From Streptomyces roseus (GTDB taxonomy: Bacteria > Actinomycetota > Actinomycetes > Streptomycetales > Streptomycetaceae): 54,738 nt of DNA. The notes under the pieces are model-generated. The model had not been told where the DNA came from. It searched no databases and saw only the letters and a list, made by a program, of their open reading frames with translations. The DNA lies in the NCBI RefSeq assembly GCF_001044425.1, contig NZ_LFML01000075.1, forward strand, positions 1 to 54,738, read 5' to 3'. Below are positions 34,971-42,810 of the stretch, one piece after another (positions within the stretch are counted from its first letter, which is position 1; every line of letters begins with the position of its first letter). Position numbers and translations under genes: made by a program.

Positions 34971-36653
34971 TCAGGCCTGGCGGCGGATCTCGACCATGCG
35001 GAAGCGGTTCGAGACGAAGGCGCCGTCACACAGCGCCGCGTTGGCCGCCGGGTTGCCGCCGGAGCCGTGGAAGTCCGAGAAGGCCGCGGTCTGGTTGACG
35101 TAGACCCCGCCCGTCAGGTTCAGGGAGAGCTGCGCCGACTCCTCCAGGCAGACCTCCTCGATGGCCCGCTCGGTGTCCGCCGACGTGGTGTAGGCGCCGA
35201 CCGTCATCGCGCCCTTCTCCCGCACGGTGCGGCGCAGGAGCTCCAGGGCGTCCGCCGTGGAGTCCACGGCCACCGCGAACGACACCGGGCCGAAGCACTC
35301 CGACAGGTACGGGGCCTCCGGGTCAGGCTTGGCGGCGTCCAGCTTGACCATCACCGGGGTGCGCACGACGGCGTCCGGGAACTCGGGGTTGACCACCTCG
35401 CGCGAGGCCAGCGCCACCTCGCCGAGGGCGGCCGCCGCCTCCAGGCGGCTCTTGACGTCCGGGTTGACCAGGGCGCCGAGCAGCGCGTTGGCCCGGGCGT
35501 CGTCGCCCAGCAGGCCGCCGACCGAGGCCGCGAGGTCCGCGACGACCTCGTCGTAGGACTTGTGGCCGGCGTCCGTCTCGATGCCGTCGCGCGGGATCAG
35601 CAGGTTCTGCGGGGTGGTGCACATTTGGCCGCTGTACAGGGACAGCGAGAACGCCAGGTTGGACAGCATCCCCTTGTAGTTCGAGGTCGAGTCGACGACG
35701 ACCGTGTTGACGCCGGCCTTCTCGGTGTAGACCTGCGCCTGGCGGGCGTTGGTCTCGAGCCAGTCGCCGAACTCGGTCGAGCCGGTGTAGTCGATCAGCT
35801 TGATCTCGGGGCGGACGGCAAGGGCCTTGGCGATGCCCTCGCCGGGGCGCTCCACGGCCAGGGCCACCAGGTTCGGGTCGAAGCCCGCCTCGGCGAGCAC
35901 CTCGCGGGCCACCTTCACCGTCAGCGCCAGCGGGAGCACGGCGCGCGGGTGCGGCTTGACCAGCACCGCGTTGCCCGTGGCCAGGGAGGCGAACAGGCCC
36001 GGGTAGCCGTTCCAGGTCGGGAAGGTGTTGCAGCCGATCATCAGCGAGATGCCGCGCGGGACGGCCGTGAAGGTCTTGCCGAGCTCCAGCGGGTCCTTCT
36101 TGCCCTGCGGCTTCGACCAGTCGGCCTGCCCGGGGACGCGGGTCTGCTCCTCGTACGCGTAGGCCACCGCCTCCAGGCCGCGGTCCTGCGCGTGCGGGCC
36201 GCCCGCCTGGAACGCCATCATGAAGGCCTGGCCGCTGGTGTGCATGACCGCGTGCGCGAACTCGTGCGTCCGCGCGCCGATCCGGGCCAGGATCTCGATG
36301 CAGACCAGGGCGCGGGCCTCGGGCCCGGCGTCCCGCCAGGCGCCCATGCCGGCCTTCATCGCGGGGAGCAGCACGTCCGGGTCGGCGTGCGGGTACTCGA
36401 CGCCCAGCTCGGGGCCGTACGGGGACACCTCGCCGCCGGTCCAGCCGTCCGTACCGGGCTGGCCCAGGTCGAACCGGGTGCCGCGGACCGCTTCGAAGGC
36501 GGCCAGCCCGTCGGCCGGGGCGGTCTCCCCGTAGGCCTTGGGGTGCTCCGGATGCGGCGACCAGTAGGCGCGGCTGCGGATGGCCGCCAGGGCCTGGTCC
36601 AGGGTGGACCGGTGCTTGTCGGACAGCTGGTGGACGGTGAGCTCGGCGGCCAT
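34971..36653 (-). CDS. paaN: phenylacetic acid degradation protein PaaN (aldehyde dehydrogenase)
   Basis: The product has 560 residues from ATG 36653. Aldehyde dehydrogenase fold: catalytic Cys345 in SGQMCTTPQN, Glu311 in YTEKAGVNTV, Asn209 in IGCNTFPTWNGYPG and the nucleotide loop GSTEFGDW (291-298). The long N-terminal extension before the NAD domain matches the PaaN family rather than bifunctional PaaZ. No enoyl-CoA hydratase domain is present, so another protein must open the oxepin ring. It oxidises the ring-opened semialdehyde with NAD(P). It is divergent from paaH; the shared operator lies between them. Confidence 0.93.
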   Translation of the reverse strand: MAAELTVHQLSDKHRSTLDQALAAIRSRAYWSPHPEHPKAYGETAPADGLAAFEAVRGTRFDLGQPGTDGWTGGEVSPYGPELGVEYPHADPDVLLPAMKAGMGAWRDAGPEARALVCIEILARIGARTHEFAHAVMHTSGQAFMMAFQAGGPHAQDRGLEAVAYAYEEQTRVPGQADWSKPQGKKDPLELGKTFTAVPRGISLMIGCNTFPTWNGYPGLFASLATGNAVLVKPHPRAVLPLALTVKVAREVLAEAGFDPNLVALAVERPGEGIAKALAVRPEIKLIDYTGSTEFGDWLETNARQAQVYTEKAGVNTVVVDSTSNYKGMLSNLAFSLSLYSGQMCTTPQNLLIPRDGIETDAGHKSYDEVVADLAASVGGLLGDDARANALLGALVNPDVKSRLEAAAALGEVALASREVVNPEFPDAVVRTPVMVKLDAAKPDPEAPYLSECFGPVSFAVAVDSTADALELLRRTVREKGAMTVGAYTTSADTERAIEEVCLEESAQLSLNLTGGVYVNQTAAFSDFHGSGGNPAANAALCDGAFVSNRFRMVEIRRQA

Positions 36654-36751
36654 CAGGGACCAACTCCTCGTTGAGCCGGGCAAGATCAGGCTGGGTCGCA
36701 GACTGAGATCAGGCAGGGGCGGGTGAAGAAGAGCAGACTGGAGTTAGAGTA

Positions 36752-36769
36752 ACCGAACGATCGGTCGGG
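36752..36769. promoter_or_regulatory. putative PaaR (TetR) operator between paaN and paaH
   Basis: ACCGAACGATCGGTCGGG is the reverse complement of the paaA-upstream site except for one end base. It sits in the 167-bp divergent gap, overlapping likely -10 elements (TTAGAGT on one side). The regulator gene is the last gene of the paaH transcript, so autorepression is expected. Confidence 0.72.
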
Positions 36770-36789
36770 ACAAGAGGGCCCGGCAAGCC

Positions 36790-36798
36790 TGTGGATAA
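36790..36798 (-). promoter_or_regulatory. single DnaA box
   Basis: TGTGGATAA reads TTATCCACA on the minus strand, an exact DnaA 9-mer. It lies 23 nt upstream of the paaH start, in non-coding DNA. A lone box could be chance or a DnaA-linked control site. Confidence 0.45.
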
Positions 36799-36820
36799 CC
36801 CGGTGCGGGAGGATCAGGAC

Positions 36821-38389
36821 ATGACAGCAATCGAGCGGTCCCGCACTGTGGCGGTCGTCGGCGCCGGCACCATGGGGCAGGGCATCGCCCAGGTCGCCCT
36901 TCTCGCAGGTCACCGGGTGCTGATCTACGACATCAACGCCACCCTCGCCGCCGGCGGCGTCGGCATCGTCCAGGACCGCGTCGACCGCATGGCAGCCAAG
37001 GGCCGCCTCGATCGCGCCGAGGCCGAGGAGGCGATCGGCCGGATCGAATCGGCCTCCGCCCTCGCCGACCTCGCGGACGCCGCGCTCGTCATCGAGGCGG
37101 TCGTCGAGGACATCGCCGTCAAGCGCGCGCTCTTCGAGACCCTCGAAGAGGTGGTTGCGCCGGACACGCTGCTGGCGACCAACACCTCCTCCCTCTCCGT
37201 CACCGAGCTCGCCGCAGGCCTCGCGCATCCCGGCCGCTTCCTCGGGCTGCACTTCTTCAACCCGGCCCCGGTGCTCCCGCTCGTCGAGGTGGTCAGCGGG
37301 TTCGCGACCGACCCGGCCGCCGCCGAGCGCGCGCACGCCACCGTGCTGGGCTGGGGGAAGACGCCGGTGCGCTGCGCCGACACCCCGGGCTTCATCGTCA
37401 ACCGGATCGCCCGCCCCTTCTACGCCGAGGCCTTCGCGGTGTACGAGGAGCAGGGTGCCGACCCGGCCACCATCGACGCCGTGCTCCGCGAGAGCGGCGG
37501 CTTCAAGATGGGCCCGTTCCAGCTGACCGACCTGATCGGCCAGGACGTCAACGAGGCCGTCACCCGCTCCGTGTGGGAGTCGTTCTTCCGCAGCCCCAAG
37601 TTCACCCCCTCCCTGGCGCAGCGCCGGCTGGTCCAGTCGGGCCGCCTCGGCCGCAAGTCGGGCCACGGCTGGTTCCCGTACGGCCCGGACGCCCAGGTCC
37701 CGGCCCCGCACACGGCCGCACCGCAGGCCGCTCCGGAGAAGGTCACCGTGGTCGGCGACCTCGGTCCGGCCGCCGGGCTGGTCGAGCTGCTGGAAGAGGC
37801 CGGGATCGCGGTCACGGAGACCGGGCACGGGGGCCCGTACATCCAGCTGCCCGGCGAGGGCCAGCTGGTGCTCGCGGACGGCAAGACCTCGGTCGAGTTC
37901 GCCGACGTCGTCTACTTCGACCTCGCGCTCGACTACCGGGGCGCCACCCGGATCGCGCTCTCCGCGGGAGAGGACACCGGCGAGCGGACCCTCGCCGAGG
38001 CGATCGGCCTGTTCCAGAAGCTCGGCAAGAAGGTCTCCGTCATCGGCGACGTGCCCGGCATGATCGTGGCCCGTACGGTCGCGATGCTCATCGACCTGAC
38101 CGCCGATGCCGTCGCGCGCGGGGCGGCCAGCGCCGAGGACATCGACACGGCGATGCGGCTCGGGGTCAACTACCCGCTGGGCCCCTCCGAATGGCACGGC
38201 CGGCTCGGCCGGGACTGGGCGTACGACCTGCTGCACCACCTCGACGAGCGCTGTCCCGGCGGCCGCTACGCGCCCTCGCTGGCGCTGTTCAAACTCGGCT
38301 ACACCGAGGACGACGAGGGCGACGAAGGCGGCGAAGGGGGCGACGAGGGCGAAGACGGCCACGCGGGCGCCGCGGAGGAGACCGCATGA
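36821..38389 (+). CDS. paaH: 3-hydroxyacyl-CoA dehydrogenase PaaH
   Basis: The product has 522 residues from ATG 36821 (GGAGG 8 nt upstream). NAD domain with GAGTMGQGIAQVA (14-26), active-site His144 in LHFFNPAPV, Ser124 in NTSSLS, and the CADTPGFIVNR signature (185-195). Two C-terminal 3HCDH domains are present (about 188-275 and 415-505). It oxidises the 3-hydroxyadipyl-CoA intermediate to 3-oxoadipyl-CoA with NAD late in phenylacetate breakdown. The last 30 residues are an acidic Asp/Glu/Gly tail. Its TGA overlaps the TetR start by 4 nt. Confidence 0.95.
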   Translation: MTAIERSRTVAVVGAGTMGQGIAQVALLAGHRVLIYDINATLAAGGVGIVQDRVDRMAAKGRLDRAEAEEAIGRIESASALADLADAALVIEAVVEDIAVKRALFETLEEVVAPDTLLATNTSSLSVTELAAGLAHPGRFLGLHFFNPAPVLPLVEVVSGFATDPAAAERAHATVLGWGKTPVRCADTPGFIVNRIARPFYAEAFAVYEEQGADPATIDAVLRESGGFKMGPFQLTDLIGQDVNEAVTRSVWESFFRSPKFTPSLAQRRLVQSGRLGRKSGHGWFPYGPDAQVPAPHTAAPQAAPEKVTVVGDLGPAAGLVELLEEAGIAVTETGHGGPYIQLPGEGQLVLADGKTSVEFADVVYFDLALDYRGATRIALSAGEDTGERTLAEAIGLFQKLGKKVSVIGDVPGMIVARTVAMLIDLTADAVARGAASAEDIDTAMRLGVNYPLGPSEWHGRLGRDWAYDLLHHLDERCPGGRYAPSLALFKLGYTEDDEGDEGGEGGDEGEDGHAGAAEETA

Positions 38390-38976
38390 CCACCGCGAAG
38401 CGGGACACCTACACCCCCGAGACCCTGCTGTCCGTCGCCGTCCAGGTCTTCAACGAGCGGGGCTACGACGGCACTTCCATGGAGCACCTCTCCAAGGCGG
38501 CGGGCATCTCGAAGTCCTCGATCTACCACCACGTGGCGGGCAAGGAGGAGCTCCTCCAGCGGGCCGTCAGCCGCGCGCTCGACGGGCTCTTCGCCGTCCT
38601 GGAGGAGACCGGCGCGGTACGGGGCCGGGCGGTCGAGCGGGTCGAGTACGTCACGCGCCGCACGGTCGAGGTCCTGGTCGCCGAGCTCCCGTACGTGACG
38701 CTGCTGCTGCGGGTGCGGGGCAACACCCGGACCGAGCGCTGGGCGCTGGAGCGCCGGCGCGAGTTCGACCACCAGGTCGCCGAGTTGCTGAAGGCGGCCG
38801 CGGCGGACGGGGACCTGCGGGCGGACGTGGACATCCGGCTGGCCACCCGGCTGCTGTTCGGCATGGTGAACTCGCTGGTCGAGTGGTACCGCCCGCACCC
38901 CGGCACGACCGCGGACCAGCTGGCCGACGCGGTGGTCCACATGGCCCTGGACGGCCTGCGGACGGTTCGCGGCTAG
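38386..38976 (+). CDS. TetR family regulator, probably of phenylacetate genes (PaaR-like)
   Basis: The product has 196 residues from ATG 38386 (GGAGGAG upstream), translationally coupled to paaH. The N-terminal HTH lies at about 12-58 (TLLSVAVQVFNERGYDGTSM, KAAGISKSSIYHHVAGKEELL). The C-terminal domain is all-helical and would bind the effector, likely phenylacetyl-CoA by analogy with PaaR of other actinobacteria. The three matching palindromes in this window are its candidate operators. That assignment is inference. Confidence 0.9.
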   Translation: MTTAKRDTYTPETLLSVAVQVFNERGYDGTSMEHLSKAAGISKSSIYHHVAGKEELLQRAVSRALDGLFAVLEETGAVRGRAVERVEYVTRRTVEVLVAELPYVTLLLRVRGNTRTERWALERRREFDHQVAELLKAAAADGDLRADVDIRLATRLLFGMVNSLVEWYRPHPGTTADQLADAVVHMALDGLRTVRG

Positions 38977-39066
38977 TTCCCCGCCATGATCCGCACGATC
39001 CTGGCCCATATTTTCTGATGAATTGCTGTGCGAACTCTGTACGATGAGCGAGCTTTCGAACGCGTT

Positions 39067-39090
39067 CAAGCAGTAACACAAGCAGTAACA
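39067..39090. repeat. 12-bp perfect tandem repeat before a secreted protein gene
   Basis: CAAGCAGTAACA occurs twice head to tail, 15 nt before GTG 39106 and after an AT-richer stretch (ATATTTTCTGATGAATTG) that probably holds the promoter. It lies in the leader and could be a regulator site. Confidence 0.6.
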
Positions 39091-39105
39091 GAAAATGGGG
39101 GGCCG

Positions 39106-40815
39106 GTGCGCAGTCGCCGTCTTGTAGTTTCCGCTGCCGTTGTCGTCGCGGCCAGCGTTGGTTTCATCCCGGGCGCGGCCCAGGCGGCCGGTCCGGCCGC
39201 GGGTCCGGCCGCGGGTTCGTCCGCACCGGTGGTCAAGGGGGTGGCCGCTCCCGGAGCGGACCTGGCCACGGCCGGTGCGTCCGACGTCAAGACCTTCCAC
39301 AGCCCGAAGGAGCGCTCGGTCCGCAAGGCCCTGCCCGCCGCCAAGGGCAAGACCTCCGCCAACGCCACCGCGCAGGGCGCGGAGACCGCCGCCGCGGGCA
39401 ACCCGGAGCTCGGCCTCGTCCTCGACGCGAAGAGCGTCTCCGCGCACGGCATCGAGCTGCGCGCCCAGGTCGTCAGCGCCGCGGGCGCCGCCCTCAAGGT
39501 CACCTACGAGTGGGGCGACGGCACGACCGACGTCACGGACGCCTCCCCGGGCCAGGAGGTGTCGCGCAGGCACAGCTACGCCGAGCTCGGCGAGTACCAG
39601 GTCAAGGTCACCGTCACGGACAGTGCGAACCAGGCCGAGTCCGTCAACGAGCTGCCGCTCTCGACGGTCGGCTCGGACTTCACCCCGTACGCCCCGACCC
39701 GCCTCCTGGACACCCGTGACGGCACCGGAGCCCCGCGGGGCATGGTCCAGGCGTACTCCTCGACCAAGCTGAAGATCGCCGGCAACGGCAAGATCCCGGC
39801 GGGCGTCACGGCCGTGGCCCTGAACGTCACCGCGACCAACACCTCGAACCCCGGTCACGTCACGGTGTTCCCCGGCGGTACCACGCGTCCGACGACGTCC
39901 AACGTCAACTTCGTGGCCGCGCAGACCGTCCCGAACATGGTGATCGTGCCGGTCGGCAAGGACGGCACCGTCGAGCTCTACAACGGCAGCTGGACGCCGA
40001 TCGACCTGATCGCGGACATCACGGGCTACTTCACCCGCACCGCGGCCAGCGGCTACACGCCGATGACCCCGGTCCGCGCCGTGGACACCCGCTCCGGCCA
40101 GGGAGCGCCGCAGGGCCAGGTCGGCGGCCGCAAGTCGATCGGCGTGCAGCTCGGCGGCTGGTACGTGCCGGGCAGCGCCACCGCCGTGGCGCTGAACGTC
40201 ACCGCCACCAACCCGCGCGAGGACGGCCACCTGACGGCCTACCCGAGCGGCCAGCAGGCCCCGAACACGTCCAACGTGAACTTCAGGGCCAAGCAGACCG
40301 TCGCCAACTCGGTGATCGTCCCCGTCGGCGCCGACGGCAAGGTCAACATCTTCAACGGAGCCTGGGCGGGCACCGACGTCATCGTCGACGTCGTCGGCTA
40401 CTACAGCCCCGACAGCTCGGGGGCCTTCATGCCCGCCAAGCCGCAGCGCTGGATCGACACCCGCACCTCGAAGTGGGGGCCGGTGCCGGCGCGGGGCTAC
40501 CTCTGGCAGCCCTTCTCCACCGGCGAGGAGGGCATCGCGGGGTACGTCCTCAACACCACGGTGACCAACACGCAGCAGGACGGGTTCCTGTCGGTCGCCC
40601 CGGACCCCAACACTCCGGAGCAGTACGACAACGACACGAACGTCTTCCCGGGGCGGCCCACGTCGTCCACCCTGAACTGGACGGCCGGCCAGACCGTCCC
40701 GAACCTGGTCCAGGCGAGCTCCGGCGGCGTCAACGGCGTCGTCGACTTCTGGAACCAGAGCTGGGCGACGACGGACCTGATCGTCGACATGTTCGGCTAC
40801 TACGAGACCAAGTAA
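39106..40815 (+). CDS. secreted PKD-domain protein with three beta repeats
   Basis: The product has 569 residues from GTG 39106 with a GGGGGG run just upstream; an upstream GTG 39028 is less likely. A signal peptide (1-27, ending AAQA) precedes an Ala/Gly linker. A PKD domain lies at about 105-190 (TYEWGDGTTDVTDASPG, HSYAELGEYQVKVTVTD). Three repeats of about 120 residues follow. Each has a 'P.R.lDTR' start, VALNVTATN, 'TSNVNF.a.QTVpN..iVPVG.dG.v...N' and a 'D.i.Di.GYf' end. The mature protein is exported and has no wall anchor. Repeats of this kind occur in many Streptomyces extracellular proteins; function unknown, perhaps adhesion or carbohydrate binding. A terminator follows. Confidence 0.9.
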   Translation: MRSRRLVVSAAVVVAASVGFIPGAAQAAGPAAGPAAGSSAPVVKGVAAPGADLATAGASDVKTFHSPKERSVRKALPAAKGKTSANATAQGAETAAAGNPELGLVLDAKSVSAHGIELRAQVVSAAGAALKVTYEWGDGTTDVTDASPGQEVSRRHSYAELGEYQVKVTVTDSANQAESVNELPLSTVGSDFTPYAPTRLLDTRDGTGAPRGMVQAYSSTKLKIAGNGKIPAGVTAVALNVTATNTSNPGHVTVFPGGTTRPTTSNVNFVAAQTVPNMVIVPVGKDGTVELYNGSWTPIDLIADITGYFTRTAASGYTPMTPVRAVDTRSGQGAPQGQVGGRKSIGVQLGGWYVPGSATAVALNVTATNPREDGHLTAYPSGQQAPNTSNVNFRAKQTVANSVIVPVGADGKVNIFNGAWAGTDVIVDVVGYYSPDSSGAFMPAKPQRWIDTRTSKWGPVPARGYLWQPFSTGEEGIAGYVLNTTVTNTQQDGFLSVAPDPNTPEQYDNDTNVFPGRPTSSTLNWTAGQTVPNLVQASSGGVNGVVDFWNQSWATTDLIVDMFGYYETK

Positions 40816-40836
40816 TCGCGCCTCCGGCCTCGTACA

Positions 40837-40873
40837 GAGCCCCGGGAAGGCCCTCACGACCCTCCCGGGGCTC
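40837..40873. terminator. terminator after the secreted PKD protein
   Basis: GAGCCCCGGGA (40837-40847) pairs perfectly with TCCCGGGGCTC (40863-40873). It lies between two convergent genes and can act in both directions. Confidence 0.75.
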
Positions 40874-40912
40874 CGCCGTTCCCCGGGGGCCCCGGAAGTC
40901 CCGGGAGCCCCG

Positions 40913-41497
40913 CTACTCCTCCGAGATCGCCGGTCCCGCGCCGCCCTGGCCCGGGGCGGAATCGAGCAGATCCGTTTCCTCGAACACCAGCAGGGTGCGG
41001 GTCGACAGGACCTCCGGGATGGACTGGAGGCGGGTCAGGACCAGCTCGCGCAGGGTGCGGTTGTCGGGCGTGTGGACCAGCAGCAGCACGTCGAAATCGC
41101 CGCTGACCAGGGCGATGTGCGCGGCGCCCGGACGCTCGCGCAGCTGCTCGCGGACCGTGCGCCAGGAGTTCTGGACGATCTTCAGGGTGATGTAGGCGGA
41201 GGCGCCCTGGCCCGCCCGTTCGTGGTTGACGCGGGCCGTGAACCCCCGGATCACCCCGTCGTCGATCAGCCGGTTGATCCGGGCGTAGGCGTTCGCGCGC
41301 GATACGTGGACCTGCTCGGCCACCGACCGTATCGACGCGCGGCCGTCCGCCTGGAGCAGGCGCATGATCGAACGGTCGATGGGATCCAGGGGGCGCGGGG
41401 GCAGCGGCGGGGCCTGCGGGGCCGAAGGCGCACCGCCGGGCGGCACCGGAGCGGAACCCGGCCCGGAACCCGGCGCGGCCATTTGTTCATCCGGCAT
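40913..41497 (-). CDS. Lrp/AsnC family regulator, BkdR-like
   Basis: The product has 194 residues from ATG 41497, with GGGAGG about 9 nt upstream. After a Pro/Ala/Gly-rich start (1-45) comes an AsnC HTH (DPIDRSIMRLLQADGRASIRS, AEQVHVSRANAYARINRL). A RAM-type ligand-binding domain follows with VSGDFDVLLLVHTPDNRTLRELV. The gene is divergent from the branched-chain 2-oxoacid dehydrogenase operon. In Pseudomonas and Streptomyces, Lrp-type BkdR proteins control such operons in response to branched-chain amino acids. The role here is by position. Confidence 0.9.
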   Translation of the reverse strand: MPDEQMAAPGSGPGSAPVPPGGAPSAPQAPPLPPRPLDPIDRSIMRLLQADGRASIRSVAEQVHVSRANAYARINRLIDDGVIRGFTARVNHERAGQGASAYITLKIVQNSWRTVREQLRERPGAAHIALVSGDFDVLLLVHTPDNRTLRELVLTRLQSIPEVLSTRTLLVFEETDLLDSAPGQGGAGPAISEE

Positions 41498-41555
41498 TGC
41501 CCACTGCCTCCCTCTTCTGGACGTCCTGCACCCATCCCAGGGCCCCGGCGCCACT

Positions 41556-41564
41556 TTGTCCACA
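41556..41564 (+). promoter_or_regulatory. single Streptomyces-type DnaA box
   Basis: TTGTCCACA at 41556-41564 is the preferred 9-mer of Streptomyces DnaA. It lies in the divergent Lrp/bkd promoter region. One isolated box may be chance. Confidence 0.4.
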
Positions 41565-41598
41565 GCCTGGCGCCGCCTGTAGCCAAATTGCGCCATCG

Positions 41599-41616
41599 AC
41601 CGAACAATCGGTTGGT
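41599..41616. promoter_or_regulatory. PaaR-like palindrome in the bkd promoter region
   Basis: ACCGAACAATCGGTTGGT matches the paa operator consensus ACCGAACGATCGGTCGGT at 16 of 18 positions. It lies 57 nt upstream of the E1alpha start. It may bring the branched-chain dehydrogenase operon under the phenylacetate TetR regulator or a close paralogue. Confidence 0.55.
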
Positions 41617-41673
41617 GAGGCGCCTCACAGCCGAGTCGCCCTGCCCGCTTCCCACGAGGAGGTGTACGCCGCC

Positions 41674-42810
41674 ATGACGGTCCAAGAGCTGCCCGGTGCC
41701 GGTGCATCCCACCGCTCCACCCCGCCGCCCGCCTGGAGGCCCCGTACGGATGCCGCCCCGCTGCTCCCGGACCCCGAGCCGTACCGGGTGCTGGGCACGC
41801 CGGCCGCCGAGAAGCTCGACCCCGAGCTGATGCGCCGCTGCTACGCCGAGCTGGTCCGCGGCCGCCGGTACAACGCCCAGGCGACTGCCCTCACCCGGCA
41901 GGGCCGACTGGCCGTGTACCCGTCCACCGTCGGCCAGGAGGCCTGCGAGATCGCGGCCGCGCTGGTCCTGGAGGAGCAGGACTGGCTCTTCCCGAGCTAC
42001 CGCGACACCCTCGCGGCCGTGGCCCGCGGGCTGGACCCCGTACAGGCGCTGACCCTGCTGCGCGGCGACTGGCACACCGGCTACGACCCGCGCGAGTACC
42101 GGATCGCCCCGCTGAGCACCCCGCTCGCCACCCAGCTGCCGCACGCGGTCGGCCTGGCGCACGCGGCCCGGCTGCGCGGCGACGACGTGGTCGCGCTCGC
42201 CCTGGTGGGCGACGGCGGCACCAGCGAGGGCGATTTCCACGAGGCGCTGAACTTCGCGGCCGTCTGGCAGGCCCCGGTGGTCTTCCTCGTCCAGAACAAC
42301 GGCTTCGCGATATCGGTCCCGCTGGCCAAGCAGACGGCGGCCCCGACCCTGGCCCACAAGGCCGTCGGGTACGGGATGCCCGGACGCCTCGTCGACGGCA
42401 ACGACATCGCCGCGGTGCGCGAGGTGCTGTCCGAGGCCGTCCGGCGGGCCCGTGCCGGTGGCGGACCGACGCTGATCGAGGCGGTCACGTACCGCATCGA
42501 GGCCCACACGAACGCCGACGACGCGACCCGCTACCGCGGCGACGCCGAGGTCGAGGCATGGAAGGCGCACGACCCGGTGGAGCTGCTGGAGCGCGAGCTG
42601 ACCGCCCGCGGGATGCTGGATGCCGACGGCATCCAGGAGGCCAAGGACGCCGCCGAGGCGATGGCCGCGACCCTGCGCGAGCGGATGAACGCCGAGCCCG
42701 TGCTCGACCCGATGGACCTGTTCGAAAACGTCTACGCGGAGCAGACCGGCCGGCTCCGCGAGCAGGCGGAGATGCTGCGCGCCGAGCTCGACGCGGAGGA
42801 GCAGTCGTGA
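41674..42810 (+). CDS. bkdA: branched-chain 2-oxoacid dehydrogenase E1 alpha subunit
   Basis: The product has 378 residues from ATG 41674 (GAGGAGG about 12 nt upstream). Thiamine diphosphate motif: GDGGTSEGDFHEALNFA (179-195) ending in NN (208-209). PSTVGQEACEIA (83-94), PSYRDT and HT.YRIEAHTNADD are typical of the family. With E1 beta it decarboxylates 2-oxoacids from Val, Leu and Ile and transfers the acyl group to lipoyl-E2. In Streptomyces this supplies branched starter units for fatty acids and polyketides. It is the first gene of a three-gene coupled operon. Confidence 0.95.
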   Translation: MTVQELPGAGASHRSTPPPAWRPRTDAAPLLPDPEPYRVLGTPAAEKLDPELMRRCYAELVRGRRYNAQATALTRQGRLAVYPSTVGQEACEIAAALVLEEQDWLFPSYRDTLAAVARGLDPVQALTLLRGDWHTGYDPREYRIAPLSTPLATQLPHAVGLAHAARLRGDDVVALALVGDGGTSEGDFHEALNFAAVWQAPVVFLVQNNGFAISVPLAKQTAAPTLAHKAVGYGMPGRLVDGNDIAAVREVLSEAVRRARAGGGPTLIEAVTYRIEAHTNADDATRYRGDAEVEAWKAHDPVELLERELTARGMLDADGIQEAKDAAEAMAATLRERMNAEPVLDPMDLFENVYAEQTGRLREQAEMLRAELDAEEQS

